Shown: positions 1 to 7,302, counted from the first letter of the stretch. The stretch: DNA of 64,000 nucleotides from Planosporangium flavigriseum (GCF_011947225.1 NZ_JAATVW010000005.1:186001-250000); one strand, 5' to 3'. Notes: generated from the sequence alone by a model not told the origin. Numbers and translations: made by a program.

Positions 1-456
1 GACTCGCTCGCCGACATGTGCTCGTTCGGCATCGCGGCGCCCGTCGTCGTGTACGCCTGGCTCGCCGGTGCGGCGCCTGCCTGGTTAGCGATGCCGGCCT
101 GCGCGATGGTCGCCGTGTGCGCCGCGATCCGGCTCGCCCGGTTCAACGTCTCGCCCAAGGACGGCAGATTCTTCTGCGGGGTGCCGACGACCATGGTCGC
201 CGCCGTGCTCGCCCTGGGCACGCTCATCGAGCCGGCGATCCCGGCGGAGGCGCGGGTCGCGGCGGTTGCCGTGCTCGCCCTGGCGATGGTGTCGAGTTTC
301 CCGTACGCGAAGATCGCCCGTCTGCTGCGGCTCCCCCCGTGGCTACTGGTCCTGCCGGCGGTGAGCGCCTTGATCGACTACCGGCTGACGTTCGCCAGCG
401 TCGTGGTGGCGTACCTGGTCAGCGGCCCGCTCGTGTGGCTGCGCCAGCGCGCCTAG
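1..456 (+). CDS. pssA: CDP-diacylglycerol--serine O-phosphatidyltransferase, C-terminal part
   Basis: The reading frame is open from base 1, so the N-terminus lies outside the window; 151 residues are visible. The enzyme makes phosphatidylserine from CDP-diacylglycerol and serine in the membrane. The fragment begins with DSLAD, which supplies the last two aspartates of the CDP-alcohol phosphatidyltransferase signature (DG..AR...G...D...D); the first half of the motif is missing with the N-terminus. Several hydrophobic segments follow, as expected for this polytopic family. The gene is convergent with the phosphatidylserine decarboxylase gene, giving a two-step phosphatidylethanolamine pathway, although in many actinomycetes the two are codirectional. 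It contains an in-frame rare TTA leucine codon at 85-87 (Trp-Leu-Ala context), so translation may depend on the tRNA-Leu(UAA) encoded at 55788. Confidence 0.9.
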   Translation, partial: DSLADMCSFGIAAPVVVYAWLAGAAPAWLAMPACAMVAVCAAIRLARFNVSPKDGRFFCGVPTTMVAAVLALGTLIEPAIPAEARVAAVAVLALAMVSSFPYAKIARLLRLPPWLLVLPAVSALIDYRLTFASVVVAYLVSGPLVWLRQRA

Positions 457-458
457 CA

Positions 459-514
459 CGGAACGTAAAAGAGCGGCCCCCACCAACTGGTGGGGGCCGC
501 TCTTTTACGTTCCG
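459..514. terminator. Bidirectional intrinsic terminator between pssA and psd
   Basis: Perfect inverted repeat with 27-bp arms (459-485 and 488-514) and a 2-nt centre. The arms contain an A4 tract on the left and the matching T4 on the right, so either strand gives a GC-rich hairpin followed by U residues. It begins three bases after the pssA stop and ends seven bases before the psd stop on the other strand. Confidence 0.9.
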
Positions 515-520
515 GGAGAG

Positions 521-1774
521 TTACCGCCAGCGGGCGATCACGGTGACGCCGCCGACCACCCGGTCACCGGGGGCGACCTCGGGGGTGGCCCGGTCGGCGG
601 GCAGGTAGACGTCGGTCCGCGAGCCGAACCGGATCAGCCCGAACCGCTCGCCGCGGGCCAGTACCGATCCGACGGGCGCGCGCTGCACGATGCGCCGCGC
701 GATGAGGCCCGTCCGCTGGGCCACCACGACCTGCCCGTACGCGCTGTCGAGCAGGGTGTACGCCGCCACGTTGTGCTCGGCGGCGGCCTTCATGGCGGCC
801 GCATACCCGCCGTCCTCGACGAAGTGCTCGACCACCCGGCCGGCGACCGGCGAGCGGTTGACGTGCACGTCCAGCACGGACAGGAAGACGGCGATCCGCA
901 GGAACTCGCCGTCTCCGAATCGCTCGTCGCGCAGGCGCTCCACCGAGAGCACCTTGCCGTCGCTCGCTGCCACGACCGCCTTCGGGTCGTCGGGGGTGTC
1001 GCGCTGCGGGTCCCGGAAGAACGCGGCGACCGGCGCCGCCGCCAGGGCGGGCACCATCCACAGCTTGGACTTGGGCCGGGCGGCCTTGGTCAACGCCGCC
1101 AGGCCGAGCGCGATACCCGCCGCGGCGATGCCGTTGGAGTCGATGTTCATACCGCGGGTCAGCGAAACGCTGGACGGCCGGTACGCCGGGAGGATCCGCT
1201 CGACCACGGCCTGGTCGGCGGCGGTGTAGCGGAGCCGGTGTACGCGTACCGGAGGCACGTTGCGCAGCACCAGGTCGCTGCCGACCCCGTACAGCGCCGC
1301 CTGGCGCTCGATCTCGTCGACCGCACCGTTGGGGAGGGTCGTGGCCGGCACGACCAGGGACAGCACGCCGCCCGAGTTCATCGCCTTGATCAGCTCATCG
1401 AGGCGGGAACGGGTCTCCTCGGCGGTGCCCGACAGCGCCTCGGCCAGGATCACGACGTCGGCCGGGTCGGCCTCGTCGAGGGACTCCGCCACCTGTACCC
1501 GGTCCTCCACCCATCGGCCCTGGCCGGCGAGGTGGGTGCGGAGCGCGGCAGCGGCGTCCTGGTCGGGCGCCACCACGGTGAGCTTGTCGTCCGGCAGCAG
1601 TGCGTCGATGGCGGCCGCGAGAGTCGTCGAGCCGGCGTCGGCGCCGACCAGCAACCCCGTCTTGGGGCCGCCGTGGCGGGCCAGTTCGGCGGCGAGCACC
1701 CGGGCGGCGCGCGGCCCGATCTGCACCGGGCGCCGGAACCCGCCGGACACGGGAAGTGCTGGGAACTGCGTCAA
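521..1774 (-). CDS. psd: Phosphatidylserine decarboxylase with N-terminal methyltransferase-like domain
   Basis: Converts phosphatidylserine to phosphatidylethanolamine; made as a proenzyme that cleaves itself to create a pyruvoyl group. The C-terminal ~230 residues are a short-type PSD; the cleavage motif is FGS near residues 383-385 (Gly384/Ser385) followed by RTDVYLP. The start is taken as TTG at 1774 because AGGAG lies 6 nt upstream; this gives 417 residues, far longer than the 210-290 usual for the family. The extra N-terminal ~180 residues look like a Rossmann/SAM-methyltransferase fold (LLVGADAG near the first strand, then VVILAEAL) but lack a clear GxGxG loop. A hydrophobic segment (about residues 216-250) sits between the two domains. 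Function of the front domain is unknown. The stop is close to a shared terminator with pssA. Confidence 0.88.
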   Translation of the reverse strand: MTQFPALPVSGGFRRPVQIGPRAARVLAAELARHGGPKTGLLVGADAGSTTLAAAIDALLPDDKLTVVAPDQDAAAALRTHLAGQGRWVEDRVQVAESLDEADPADVVILAEALSGTAEETRSRLDELIKAMNSGGVLSLVVPATTLPNGAVDEIERQAALYGVGSDLVLRNVPPVRVHRLRYTAADQAVVERILPAYRPSSVSLTRGMNIDSNGIAAAGIALGLAALTKAARPKSKLWMVPALAAAPVAAFFRDPQRDTPDDPKAVVAASDGKVLSVERLRDERFGDGEFLRIAVFLSVLDVHVNRSPVAGRVVEHFVEDGGYAAAMKAAAEHNVAAYTLLDSAYGQVVVAQRTGLIARRIVQRAPVGSVLARGERFGLIRFGSRTDVYLPADRATPEVAPGDRVVGGVTVIARWR

Positions 1775-1797
1775 AGTCGGCTCCTGAAGTGTTACGG

Positions 1798-1830
1798 ACC
1801 GATCCGCACCCGCGACGGGTGCGGATCGGT
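1798..1830 (-). promoter_or_regulatory. Perfect hairpin in the psd leader, or terminator of the upstream operon
   Basis: Inverted repeat with perfect 15-bp arms (1798-1812 and 1816-1830; 3-nt loop) lying 24 nt upstream of the psd start and 64 nt downstream of the small membrane protein gene on the same strand. There is no U tract on the minus strand, so it is a poor intrinsic terminator. A TATGCT -10-like hexamer (1853-1848, minus) would place the hairpin inside the psd 5' UTR next to the ribosome binding site. Confidence 0.5.
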
Positions 1831-1893
1831 GCGTGGTTCGCCGGCCAAGCATATTCGTCCGAACGGCTGGGTGCCGTGTATCCGGCGGTCGGC

Positions 1894-2136
1894 TCAGACG
1901 TCCGGACCGTCCTCGTCCGGTGTCGTCGCGCTGTCCGCGCGCGTCTTGCGGCCGGCGTCGGAGCGTAGGGCCCCGACCAGGCCCAGCACGCCGAAGATGA
2001 TCAGCACGGCGGCTAGCAGCCAGCCGAGCTGGGGCAGGGCCACGTCGACCGTGCCGCCGAAGAACCACCAGCCGACCGCCGCCAGGAAAACGAGGCCGAA
2101 CGCGAGCGACAGCCCGTCGGTGCGATGCGACTTCAT
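1894..2136 (-). CDS. Small two-helix membrane protein downstream of PspC protein
   Basis: An 80-residue protein with two predicted membrane segments (about residues 9-26 and 38-58) and a charged, acidic C-terminal tail ending in DEDGPDV. Its ATG overlaps the stop codon of the upstream PspC-domain gene by four bases (ATGA-type overlap), so the two are almost certainly translated together. I do not recognise a named family; small partners of this kind are common next to actinobacterial PspC genes. By context it probably belongs to the same envelope-stress or envelope-surveillance unit as the PspC protein and the divergent PspC-kinase. Confidence 0.75.
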   Translation of the reverse strand: MKSHRTDGLSLAFGLVFLAAVGWWFFGGTVDVALPQLGWLLAAVLIIFGVLGLVGALRSDAGRKTRADSATTPDEDGPDV

Positions 2137-3779
2137 CGGTGTACCTCCAGCTTGCCGAGGGAGACGGTCGCGGTCAGCCGCAACTGGCCACCGCCCGGGC
2201 CGTCCGCGCCGTTGTCACGCACCTCGCGGGTCTCGTTACCGAGGCCGTCCCAGCGCTGCCCCAGGACGTCCGCGCTTCCGCCGTCGACCGTGGCCGACAC
2301 GTCCACATCGACGTTGGGTGGCAGGATGACGACCAGGTTGCCGACGTCCACGCTCACCTCCACCGAGGAGCCGGTCTCGGTGCCCGAGAAGTCAAGCTTG
2401 GACAGGTCGAGCGTCCCGTTGCCCACGTCGACGGAGTAGCGACTGTCGAGCGCGGACAGGCTCGCCGGCGTCCACGTCACGTTGCCGCGCACACCGGCCA
2501 TGTCGACGGGCCACGGGCCGATCCGCACCCCGCTGACGTTGTCCACGGCCGCGGTCACGATGAGCGCGACCGTCAGGACCAGGCCCGGGAAGATCAGCCA
2601 GCGCGCCCGGCCCAGCCACGCGCCCACGACCAGGCCGAGCCCGATGAGGCCCAGCGCGACGGCGGCGTAGTCGGTGCCGTTGAACGACGCACCGGCCACG
2701 TCGAGCGCCGCCAGCGCGCCGAGCGCGAGGCAGATCAGCGACAGGACCACCCGGCCCAGCCGCGACCGCTCCCGCGGCGGCTTCGGCGGCGGTGGGGGAG
2801 CCTGGACCAACCCCGGGTACTGCGGGGGAGGCGGTGGCGGGTAGCCCAGCGACTGGGCGTACGGGCTGCTGCTGGCGTACGGGCTGCTGCTGGCGTACGG
2901 GCCGTGCGGCGCGAACGGCTCGCCCGGCGGCGCCTGCGGCGGCACCAGGCCGACCGGCGGCATCGGACTGGCCGAGGGCATCATGACCGTCGGAGCGGGG
3001 CTGCCCGACGCCGGCGGCGTGCCCGGCGGGACGGGGCTGAACGGCTGCGTCGGCCACTCCGACTGCGGCGGCCAGTTCGGCGTCGGCGGCTGCGGCGGTT
3101 GGGTCGCCGGGCGGCCGAAGGCGGCGCCGCCGCGGGACACCAGGAGGGCGGCGCCGATGATGACCGCCGAGCCGAGCAGGGCGCTGCGGATGTTGCCCGA
3201 GAACGCCACGGCGAACATGATCACGGCGACGATCGCGAGGCCGAGGGTCAGTGGCGCGGAGGTGCTGGAACGGCCCCGACCGACCAGGGCCTCCGCCGCG
3301 GAGGCGGAGTCCCCCTCAGCCGGGATGAGTAGCCAGCCGAGCAGGTAGACGAGCAGACCCACGCCGCCGAAGAGCGTCAGGACACCCAGCAGGACCCGCC
3401 ACAGGACCGGGTCGGTGTTCGTCGCCCGACCGATCGCCGCGGCCACACCGGCGAACCAGCGGCCCTGCTGCGGGCGGATCAGCCCGTACCGGGTGGCGAA
3501 CGCCCCACCGGTGGGCTGGGGCGGGGGGAAGAAGCTCCCCTCCGGCGGCGGGAAGCCGCCCGGTGGCGGGGGTGGAGACCCGCCCGGCGGGTTCGCACCG
3601 GGAGAAGAGAAGGGCTCGTCGTGCTCGGTCGCGCCGGCCCCGGCCTCTTGACGCAGCGGCTTCGTATCGCCCGGCAGCGGCACCGTCTCGTCCCGTGACG
3701 GCTGCGGCTCGGCATCCGGCGGCTGCGGCTCGGCACGGGGTGGATCCACGGGCCCGTTCTCGGCAGGCTTCTCGGTCAT
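2133..3779 (-). CDS. PspC-domain membrane protein with proline-rich regions and C-terminal adhesin-like domain
   Basis: 548 residues from the ATG at 3779; the longer frame upstream lacks a good start. Order of parts: a disordered Pro/Glu-rich N-terminus (1-95), a PspC domain (97-156, RYGLIRP...GRWFAGV...LLIPAEG) with a membrane segment, two further membrane helices, a long Pro-rich segment with SPYASS repeats, two to three more helices, and a C-terminal beta-rich domain of the DUF4097/LiaF type (VDVGNGTLDLSKLDF; VEVSVDVGNLVVILP). PspC domains act in phage-shock-type envelope stress; LiaF-like C-termini inhibit LiaS-type kinases in Firmicutes. The divergent gene encodes a PspC-histidine kinase, so I infer that this protein senses or modulates that kinase. 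Confidence 0.85.
   Translation of the reverse strand: MTEKPAENGPVDPPRAEPQPPDAEPQPSRDETVPLPGDTKPLRQEAGAGATEHDEPFSSPGANPPGGSPPPPPGGFPPPEGSFFPPPQPTGGAFATRYGLIRPQQGRWFAGVAAAIGRATNTDPVLWRVLLGVLTLFGGVGLLVYLLGWLLIPAEGDSASAAEALVGRGRSSTSAPLTLGLAIVAVIMFAVAFSGNIRSALLGSAVIIGAALLVSRGGAAFGRPATQPPQPPTPNWPPQSEWPTQPFSPVPPGTPPASGSPAPTVMMPSASPMPPVGLVPPQAPPGEPFAPHGPYASSSPYASSSPYAQSLGYPPPPPPQYPGLVQAPPPPPKPPRERSRLGRVVLSLICLALGALAALDVAGASFNGTDYAAVALGLIGLGLVVGAWLGRARWLIFPGLVLTVALIVTAAVDNVSGVRIGPWPVDMAGVRGNVTWTPASLSALDSRYSVDVGNGTLDLSKLDFSGTETGSSVEVSVDVGNLVVILPPNVDVDVSATVDGGSADVLGQRWDGLGNETREVRDNGADGPGGGQLRLTATVSLGKLEVHR
2861..2896 (-). repeat. 18-bp tandem repeat inside the PspC gene
   Basis: Two exact copies of an 18-bp unit (2861-2878 and 2879-2896) encode a duplicated SPYASS hexapeptide in the proline-rich linker. 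It keeps the frame and is typical of slippage in low-complexity linkers. Confidence 0.85.
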
Positions 3780-3814
3780 GTCACGATCGTGCCGCCCACA
3801 ACCGCCGGGCCACC

Positions 3815-3876
3815 TCAGGAATCGACCCTGACACAACCCTGAATTCGCATGTCAGGGGCGGGTCTGGTGGTCAGGG
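3815..3876. promoter_or_regulatory. Cluster of TCAGGG/CCCTGA boxes between divergent PspC genes
   Basis: The 156-bp gap between the divergent starts holds five related boxes: TCAGG at 3815, CCCTGA at 3826 and 3837, TCAGGGG at 3852 and TCAGGG at 3871. Pairs form inverted repeats. A shared operator for the response regulator encoded at 5173 is the simplest explanation, since both transcription units would be controlled from this gap. Confidence 0.5.
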
Positions 3877-3935
3877 CGCGCTATGACGTGTGACGATCGG
3901 TAGGCCCTACCAAGCGTTTTGTGAGGATGTCGCCG

Positions 3936-5180
3936 ATGACCGCGCCCACCCCGGCCCGCCGCCTGTACCGGGTGACCGACGCGCGGGTCGTGGGCGGGGT
4001 CGCCGCCGGCATCGCCGCCCACCTCAACGCGTCCGTCACGTTGGTGCGCATCGTGTTCGTCGTCCTCGCCAGCTTCAGCGGCCTCGGCGCGCTGCTGTAC
4101 GCGGCGTTCTGGGCGGTACTGCCGCTCGCGCCCGGTCAACGCAGCACCCGCCGCGACCGCCGCCAACTGGTGCCGTTCCTCGCGCTCGGGGTCGGCATTC
4201 TGCTCGTACAGGTGCTGTCCGGCATGGGCGGCGTGAAGTCGGTGATCGGCTGGCTCGTCGCGATCGTGGCGGTCGGCGTGGGCATGATCTGGCAGCAGGC
4301 CGATCCGAAGCGGCGGGACCGCTGGACGGCCGCCGTCCCGCAGGCCCCGTGGCTCGGGGTCGTCCTCGAAGGTGACCGGCGCGGGCTCATGCTGCGGCTC
4401 ATCGGCGGCGGTGCGCTGGTGGCCGCCGGCATCATCGGTACCGTCGCCGTGGTCTCCGGCGCGGACCTGTCGGCGCTGATCAACGGGCTGCTGTTCGGCG
4501 GCCTCGCGCTCGCCGGCGCCGGTCTGGCGCTGGCACCCATGCTGTGGCGGGTCTTCGGCCAGCTGCGCACGGAGCGGGAGGCCCGCATTCGCGAGCAGGA
4601 GCGCGCCGAGGTCGCCGCGATGATCCACGACCAGGTGCTGCACACGCTCGCCCTGATCCAGCGCAGCGCCGGAGACTCCAAGAGCGTGCTGCGGCTGGCC
4701 CGGGCGCAGGAGCGCACGCTGCGCGGCTGGCTGTACAAGTCGACCGCCTCGCCGACCGAGCGGCTGCGCGCCGCGCTGGAAGAGGCCGCCGCCGAGGTCG
4801 AGGACACGTACGCGGTCGCGGTCGAGGTGGTCGTTGTCGGCGATCGAGACGTCGACGACCGGGTACGCGCTCTGGTGGCTGCCGCCCGCGAGGCGCTCGT
4901 CAACGCCGGCAAGCACGCGGGGGTGTCCTCGGTGTCGCTGTACGCCGAGGTGGAGCCCGAGCAGGCCAGTGTGTTCGTCCGCGACCGCGGGGTCGGCTTC
5001 GACCCGGAGGCGGTCGACGACGACCGGCACGGCGTACGCGGCTCGATCCTCGGGCGGATGCAGCGCCACGGCGGCCGGGCCGAGATCCGCAGCGAGCCGG
5101 GGAGCGGCACCGAGGTACGTCTGTTCATGCCGACTCCTGGGTGGAGCCCGGCCGAGGAGAAGGAAAACGTCAGTGAGTGA
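3936..5180 (+). CDS. PspC-domain sensor histidine kinase (NarL-type partner)
   Basis: Membrane histidine kinase of 414 residues. It opens with a PspC domain (about 10-63, RLYRVTDARVVGGVAAG), followed by several membrane helices (80-120 and 150-205), a HisKA_3 dimerisation domain with phospho-acceptor His231 in MIHDQVLHTL, and a HATPase_c domain with N box EALVNAGKHA and G boxes DRGVGFDP and GSGTEV. The start chosen is ATG 3936, with GAGG 9 nt upstream; ATG 3927 is also possible. The stop overlaps the start of the response regulator gene, so the pair is one operon. It is divergent from another PspC protein gene, and probably responds to envelope stress. The signal is not known. Confidence 0.9.
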   Translation: MTAPTPARRLYRVTDARVVGGVAAGIAAHLNASVTLVRIVFVVLASFSGLGALLYAAFWAVLPLAPGQRSTRRDRRQLVPFLALGVGILLVQVLSGMGGVKSVIGWLVAIVAVGVGMIWQQADPKRRDRWTAAVPQAPWLGVVLEGDRRGLMLRLIGGGALVAAGIIGTVAVVSGADLSALINGLLFGGLALAGAGLALAPMLWRVFGQLRTEREARIREQERAEVAAMIHDQVLHTLALIQRSAGDSKSVLRLARAQERTLRGWLYKSTASPTERLRAALEEAAAEVEDTYAVAVEVVVVGDRDVDDRVRALVAAAREALVNAGKHAGVSSVSLYAEVEPEQASVFVRDRGVGFDPEAVDDDRHGVRGSILGRMQRHGGRAEIRSEPGSGTEVRLFMPTPGWSPAEEKENVSE

Positions 5181-5823
5181 ATCGGGTCGCCTGAAGGTCT
5201 TCCTGGTCGACGACCACGCGATGTTCCGGGCCGGGGTCCGGGCCGAGCTTGGCGTCCACGTCGACGTGGTGGGCGAGGCCGGCAGCGTGGCGGACGCCGT
5301 CAGCGGAATCAGCCGTACGCAGCCCGACGTGGTCCTGCTCGACGTGCACATGCCCGACGGCGGGGGCCGGGCCGTCCTCGAGGCGATGCGCCAGAGCCAC
5401 CCGCAGGTGCGGTTCCTCGCGCTGTCGGTCTCGGACGCCGCGGAGGACGTGATCGGCCTGATTCGGGCCGGCGCCCGCGGGTACGTGACCAAGACGATCG
5501 ACCCGGAGGAGCTGGCCGGGGCGGTGCGCCGGGTGGCCGACGGCGACGCCGTGTTCAGCCCGCGGCTGGCCGGGTTCGTCCTCGACGCGTTCGCCGCCCG
5601 ACCCGACGCGCAGCTCGTCGACCCCGAGCTGGATCAGCTGACCAACCGCGAGCGTGAGGTGCTGCGGCTGTTGGCGCGCGGGTACGCGTACAAGGAGATC
5701 GCCAAGGAGCTGTACATCTCGATCAAGACGGTCGAGACGCACGTGTCGAACGTGCTCCGCAAGCTCCAGATGTCCAACCGGTACGAGCTGTCGCGCTGGG
5801 CGGCCGACCGCCGCCTGGTCTAG
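5173..5823 (+). CDS. NarL/FixJ-family response regulator
   Basis: 216 residues from the GTG at 5173, which overlaps the kinase stop codon. The receiver domain has the acidic pair Asp13-Asp14, the phospho-acceptor Asp57 in DVVLLDVHMPD, and Lys at KTID. A LuxR-type helix-turn-helix occupies about residues 155-210 (LTNREREVLRLLARG, IKTVETHVSNVL). It is the cognate regulator of the PspC histidine kinase immediately upstream. The CCCTGA/TCAGGG boxes in the divergent promoter gap are the most likely binding sites in this window; this is inference from position and symmetry. Confidence 0.92.
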   Translation: MSESGRLKVFLVDDHAMFRAGVRAELGVHVDVVGEAGSVADAVSGISRTQPDVVLLDVHMPDGGGRAVLEAMRQSHPQVRFLALSVSDAAEDVIGLIRAGARGYVTKTIDPEELAGAVRRVADGDAVFSPRLAGFVLDAFAARPDAQLVDPELDQLTNREREVLRLLARGYAYKEIAKELYISIKTVETHVSNVLRKLQMSNRYELSRWAADRRLV

Positions 5824-5859
5824 CCCCCCGAATCCTTCAGGATCACGGGAGGTGGGGCG

Positions 5860-6600
5860 CTATTCGGTGTGGATGATCGTGAACGCCTCGGCGAGGCGGC
5901 CCTCCGGGAGGCCGTGCGCCCGCGCCACGGTCGCGTGCCGCTCCCGCAGCATCTCCCCGAACCCGTCGAGATGGCTGACCTGCGAGGCGTGCGCCTGAAG
6001 CGCGGCCAGCTTGCGGTCGAACGTGTCGGTGATGTCGACGACGTGGTCCGGGTCGGGGCCGGCCGAGTACCAGACCTCGCGGACGGTCCAGGCCTGCAGA
6101 CCCTGGTCACGCAGCAGCTCCGGGAACGCGAACGGGTTGCGCGAGTCCGGGTAGACGGCGCACGTGGTCGCCTCGCCCACCGCGAGGTGGTCCGGGTGGC
6201 TCGGCCCGGCGATCCGCTCCCAGCGGCGCAGCGGCGAGTTCGTCAGGATCCGGTCGGGCCGGAACCGCCGGATCGCCGCCGTGATGTCCCGGCGAAGCTC
6301 CAGCGACGGGGTGAGCGTTCCGTCCGCGTACCCGTTGAGGAACTCCACCTGCTTGACCCCGATCGCGGCCGCGGCCGCGCGCTGCTCGGCCTCGCGGATG
6401 ATCGGCATCTGCTCGCGGGGTGTGTCGTCGAAGCCGCCCGCGTCGCCGCGGGTGACCAGCAGGTACGCGACCTCGAGGCCCTTTTCGACCCAGTGGGCGA
6501 TGGTGCCGGCGGAGCCGAAGTCGACGTCGTCGGGGTGGGCGAGAACGCACAGCACGCGCTGGACGTCGGGGAGCGGCTCGGCTGAGGGTGGGAAGGTCAC
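5860..6600 (-). CDS. PIG-L family deacetylase (Mca/BshB-like)
   Basis: A zinc-dependent N-acetylglucosaminyl deacetylase/amidase of 246 residues starting with GTG. The zinc motif AHPDDVDFG lies near residues 21-29 and the second metal/catalytic motif SHPDHLAVG near residue 133. In actinomycetes this superfamily includes MshB (mycothiol synthesis) and Mca (mycothiol S-conjugate amidase), as well as enzymes acting on sugars of natural products. The sequence is shorter than MshB/Mca (about 290-300 residues), so I call only the superfamily. The gene runs in the same direction as the chorismate mutase gene, 58 bp downstream of it; no functional link is evident. Confidence 0.85.
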   Translation of the reverse strand: MTFPPSAEPLPDVQRVLCVLAHPDDVDFGSAGTIAHWVEKGLEVAYLLVTRGDAGGFDDTPREQMPIIREAEQRAAAAAIGVKQVEFLNGYADGTLTPSLELRRDITAAIRRFRPDRILTNSPLRRWERIAGPSHPDHLAVGEATTCAVYPDSRNPFAFPELLRDQGLQAWTVREVWYSAGPDPDHVVDITDTFDRKLAALQAHASQVSHLDGFGEMLRERHATVARAHGLPEGRLAEAFTIIHTE

Positions 6601-6642
6601 GGCACCCGATCATATGCCGGGTCGAGCCGGTGCCCGCCGCAG

Positions 6643-6678
6643 CCGGCCGCGGTTTGCCCTACAGCGGGCCGCGGCCGG
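6643..6678 (-). terminator. GC hairpin at the end of the chorismate mutase gene
   Basis: Inverted repeat CCGGCCGCGG (6643-6652) and CCGCGGCCGG (6669-6678) with a 16-nt loop overlaps the stop codon of the chorismate mutase gene. It lacks a U run, so it may be a weak terminator or an mRNA end-stabilising stem. Confidence 0.45.
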
Positions 6679-6976
6679 CGCGGAGGATGAGCAGCGCGAG
6701 CTGGACGCCGTCCTCGCCGAGTTCCGCGCGGAAACGGTCCAGGATCTGGCGCTCCCGGGCGAGGACGAGGCGGGTGCCGCCGGAGGCGACCCGGGTCTTG
6801 CCGACCTCCTGGGACAGGGCGGCGCGCTCCTGCCACAAGCGGAGGATCGTCTCGTCGATCTCGTCGATGCGGGAGCGTAGCGAGGAAATGTGCGCCTCGG
6901 GAGTTTCGGTGTTGGATGCGTTCTCGTTCATGGTGTCCACGGTCATGGCGGTCATCTCTGTCGGTCCCATTCTCAC
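6659..6976 (-). CDS. Monofunctional chorismate mutase (AroQ type)
   Basis: Rearranges chorismate to prephenate, the first step specific to phenylalanine and tyrosine. The 105-residue protein has the short all-helical AroQ pattern: ISSLRSRIDEIDETILRLWQERAALSQEVGKTR, then RLVLARERQILDRF. The Arg, Lys and Glu positions of this helix pair match the active-site pattern of the family. The start is placed at GTG 6976, with GAGG 8 nt upstream; several in-frame ATGs follow, so the true N-terminus may be shorter. No other aromatic pathway gene is adjacent. The striking feature is upstream: a Tyr/Phe-rich leader ORF and an intrinsic terminator (7006-7122), implying control by charged tRNA-Phe/Tyr supply. 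Confidence 0.88.
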   Translation of the reverse strand: MRMGPTEMTAMTVDTMNENASNTETPEAHISSLRSRIDEIDETILRLWQERAALSQEVGKTRVASGGTRLVLARERQILDRFRAELGEDGVQLALLILRAGRGPL

Positions 6977-7005
6977 GGTATGGGCCTCGTCGGAGTCCCG
7001 GAACG

Positions 7006-7039
7006 AAAAACGCCCCGGGGCTTTCGGGGCCCGGGGCGT
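7006..7039 (-). terminator. Leader terminator (attenuator) upstream of chorismate mutase
   Basis: On the minus strand, a GC-only 9-bp stem CGCCCCGGG / CCCGGGGCG (within 7011-7038) is followed directly by five U residues (A run at 7006-7010 on the plus strand). It lies 15 nt after the stop of the YYFFY leader ORF and about 30 nt before the chorismate mutase start. There is no other minus-strand gene it could terminate, so it fits a premature terminator. Confidence 0.85.
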
Positions 7040-7053
7040 CGTCAGGTCTTCGT

Positions 7054-7122
7054 TCAGGCGTGACCTACGGCTGCCGGACTCCCGGAGCCGTAAAAAAAGT
7101 AGTAGCGCACGTCTGAACTCAC
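7054..7122 (-). CDS. Tyr/Phe leader peptide of a chorismate mutase attenuator
   Basis: A 22-codon ORF starting with GTG at 7122, encoding VSSDVRYYFFYGSGSPAAVG then HA and stop. Codons 7-11 are Tyr-Tyr-Phe-Phe-Tyr, exactly the two products of the pathway whose branch enzyme lies downstream. A shorter start at GTG 7110 keeps the five codons. A CATACT -10-like hexamer lies 7 nt upstream of GTG 7122, consistent with leaderless translation. Segments of the ORF (AGGTC near its end, and a GGCTCCGG/CCGGCAGCC stem) can pair with one another or with sequence just before the terminator, giving the alternative folds an attenuator needs. Function is inferred from architecture, which matches pheA- and trp-type leaders. 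Confidence 0.8.
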   Translation of the reverse strand: MSSDVRYYFFYGSGSPAAVGHA

Positions 7123-7287
7123 GCTGCTGAGTATGCCACGCTCGGCGCCGCGCGTGGGAGCTAGTGACCAGTTAGTGAGAAGCAGTACCCAAATGGAGGG
7201 CACGGTCGCCCCTGCCACCCGACAAGATCCCCGCACGCGAGGGGGACCGGCGCGCCTGTCGGTTCCGGTTTCGTCGCACTGCCGGCA

Positions 7288-7293
7288 TAGACT
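7288..7293 (+). promoter_or_regulatory. -10 element of pcrA, near-leaderless
   Basis: TAGACT matches the actinobacterial -10 pattern TAnnnT and lies 9 nt before the ATG at 7303. No ribosome binding site is visible, so the transcript should begin within a few bases of the start codon. Confidence 0.55.
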
Positions 7294-7302
7294 CGCCGAG
7301 CG

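Larger units (their letters stand above)
6977..7302. other. 326-bp intergenic region: attenuator leader and divergent promoters
   Basis: Between chorismate mutase (minus) and pcrA (plus). The left half holds the leader peptide and terminator. The right part carries the pcrA promoter (TAGACT at 7288). I see nothing else recognisable between about 7130 and 7280. Confidence 0.7.
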
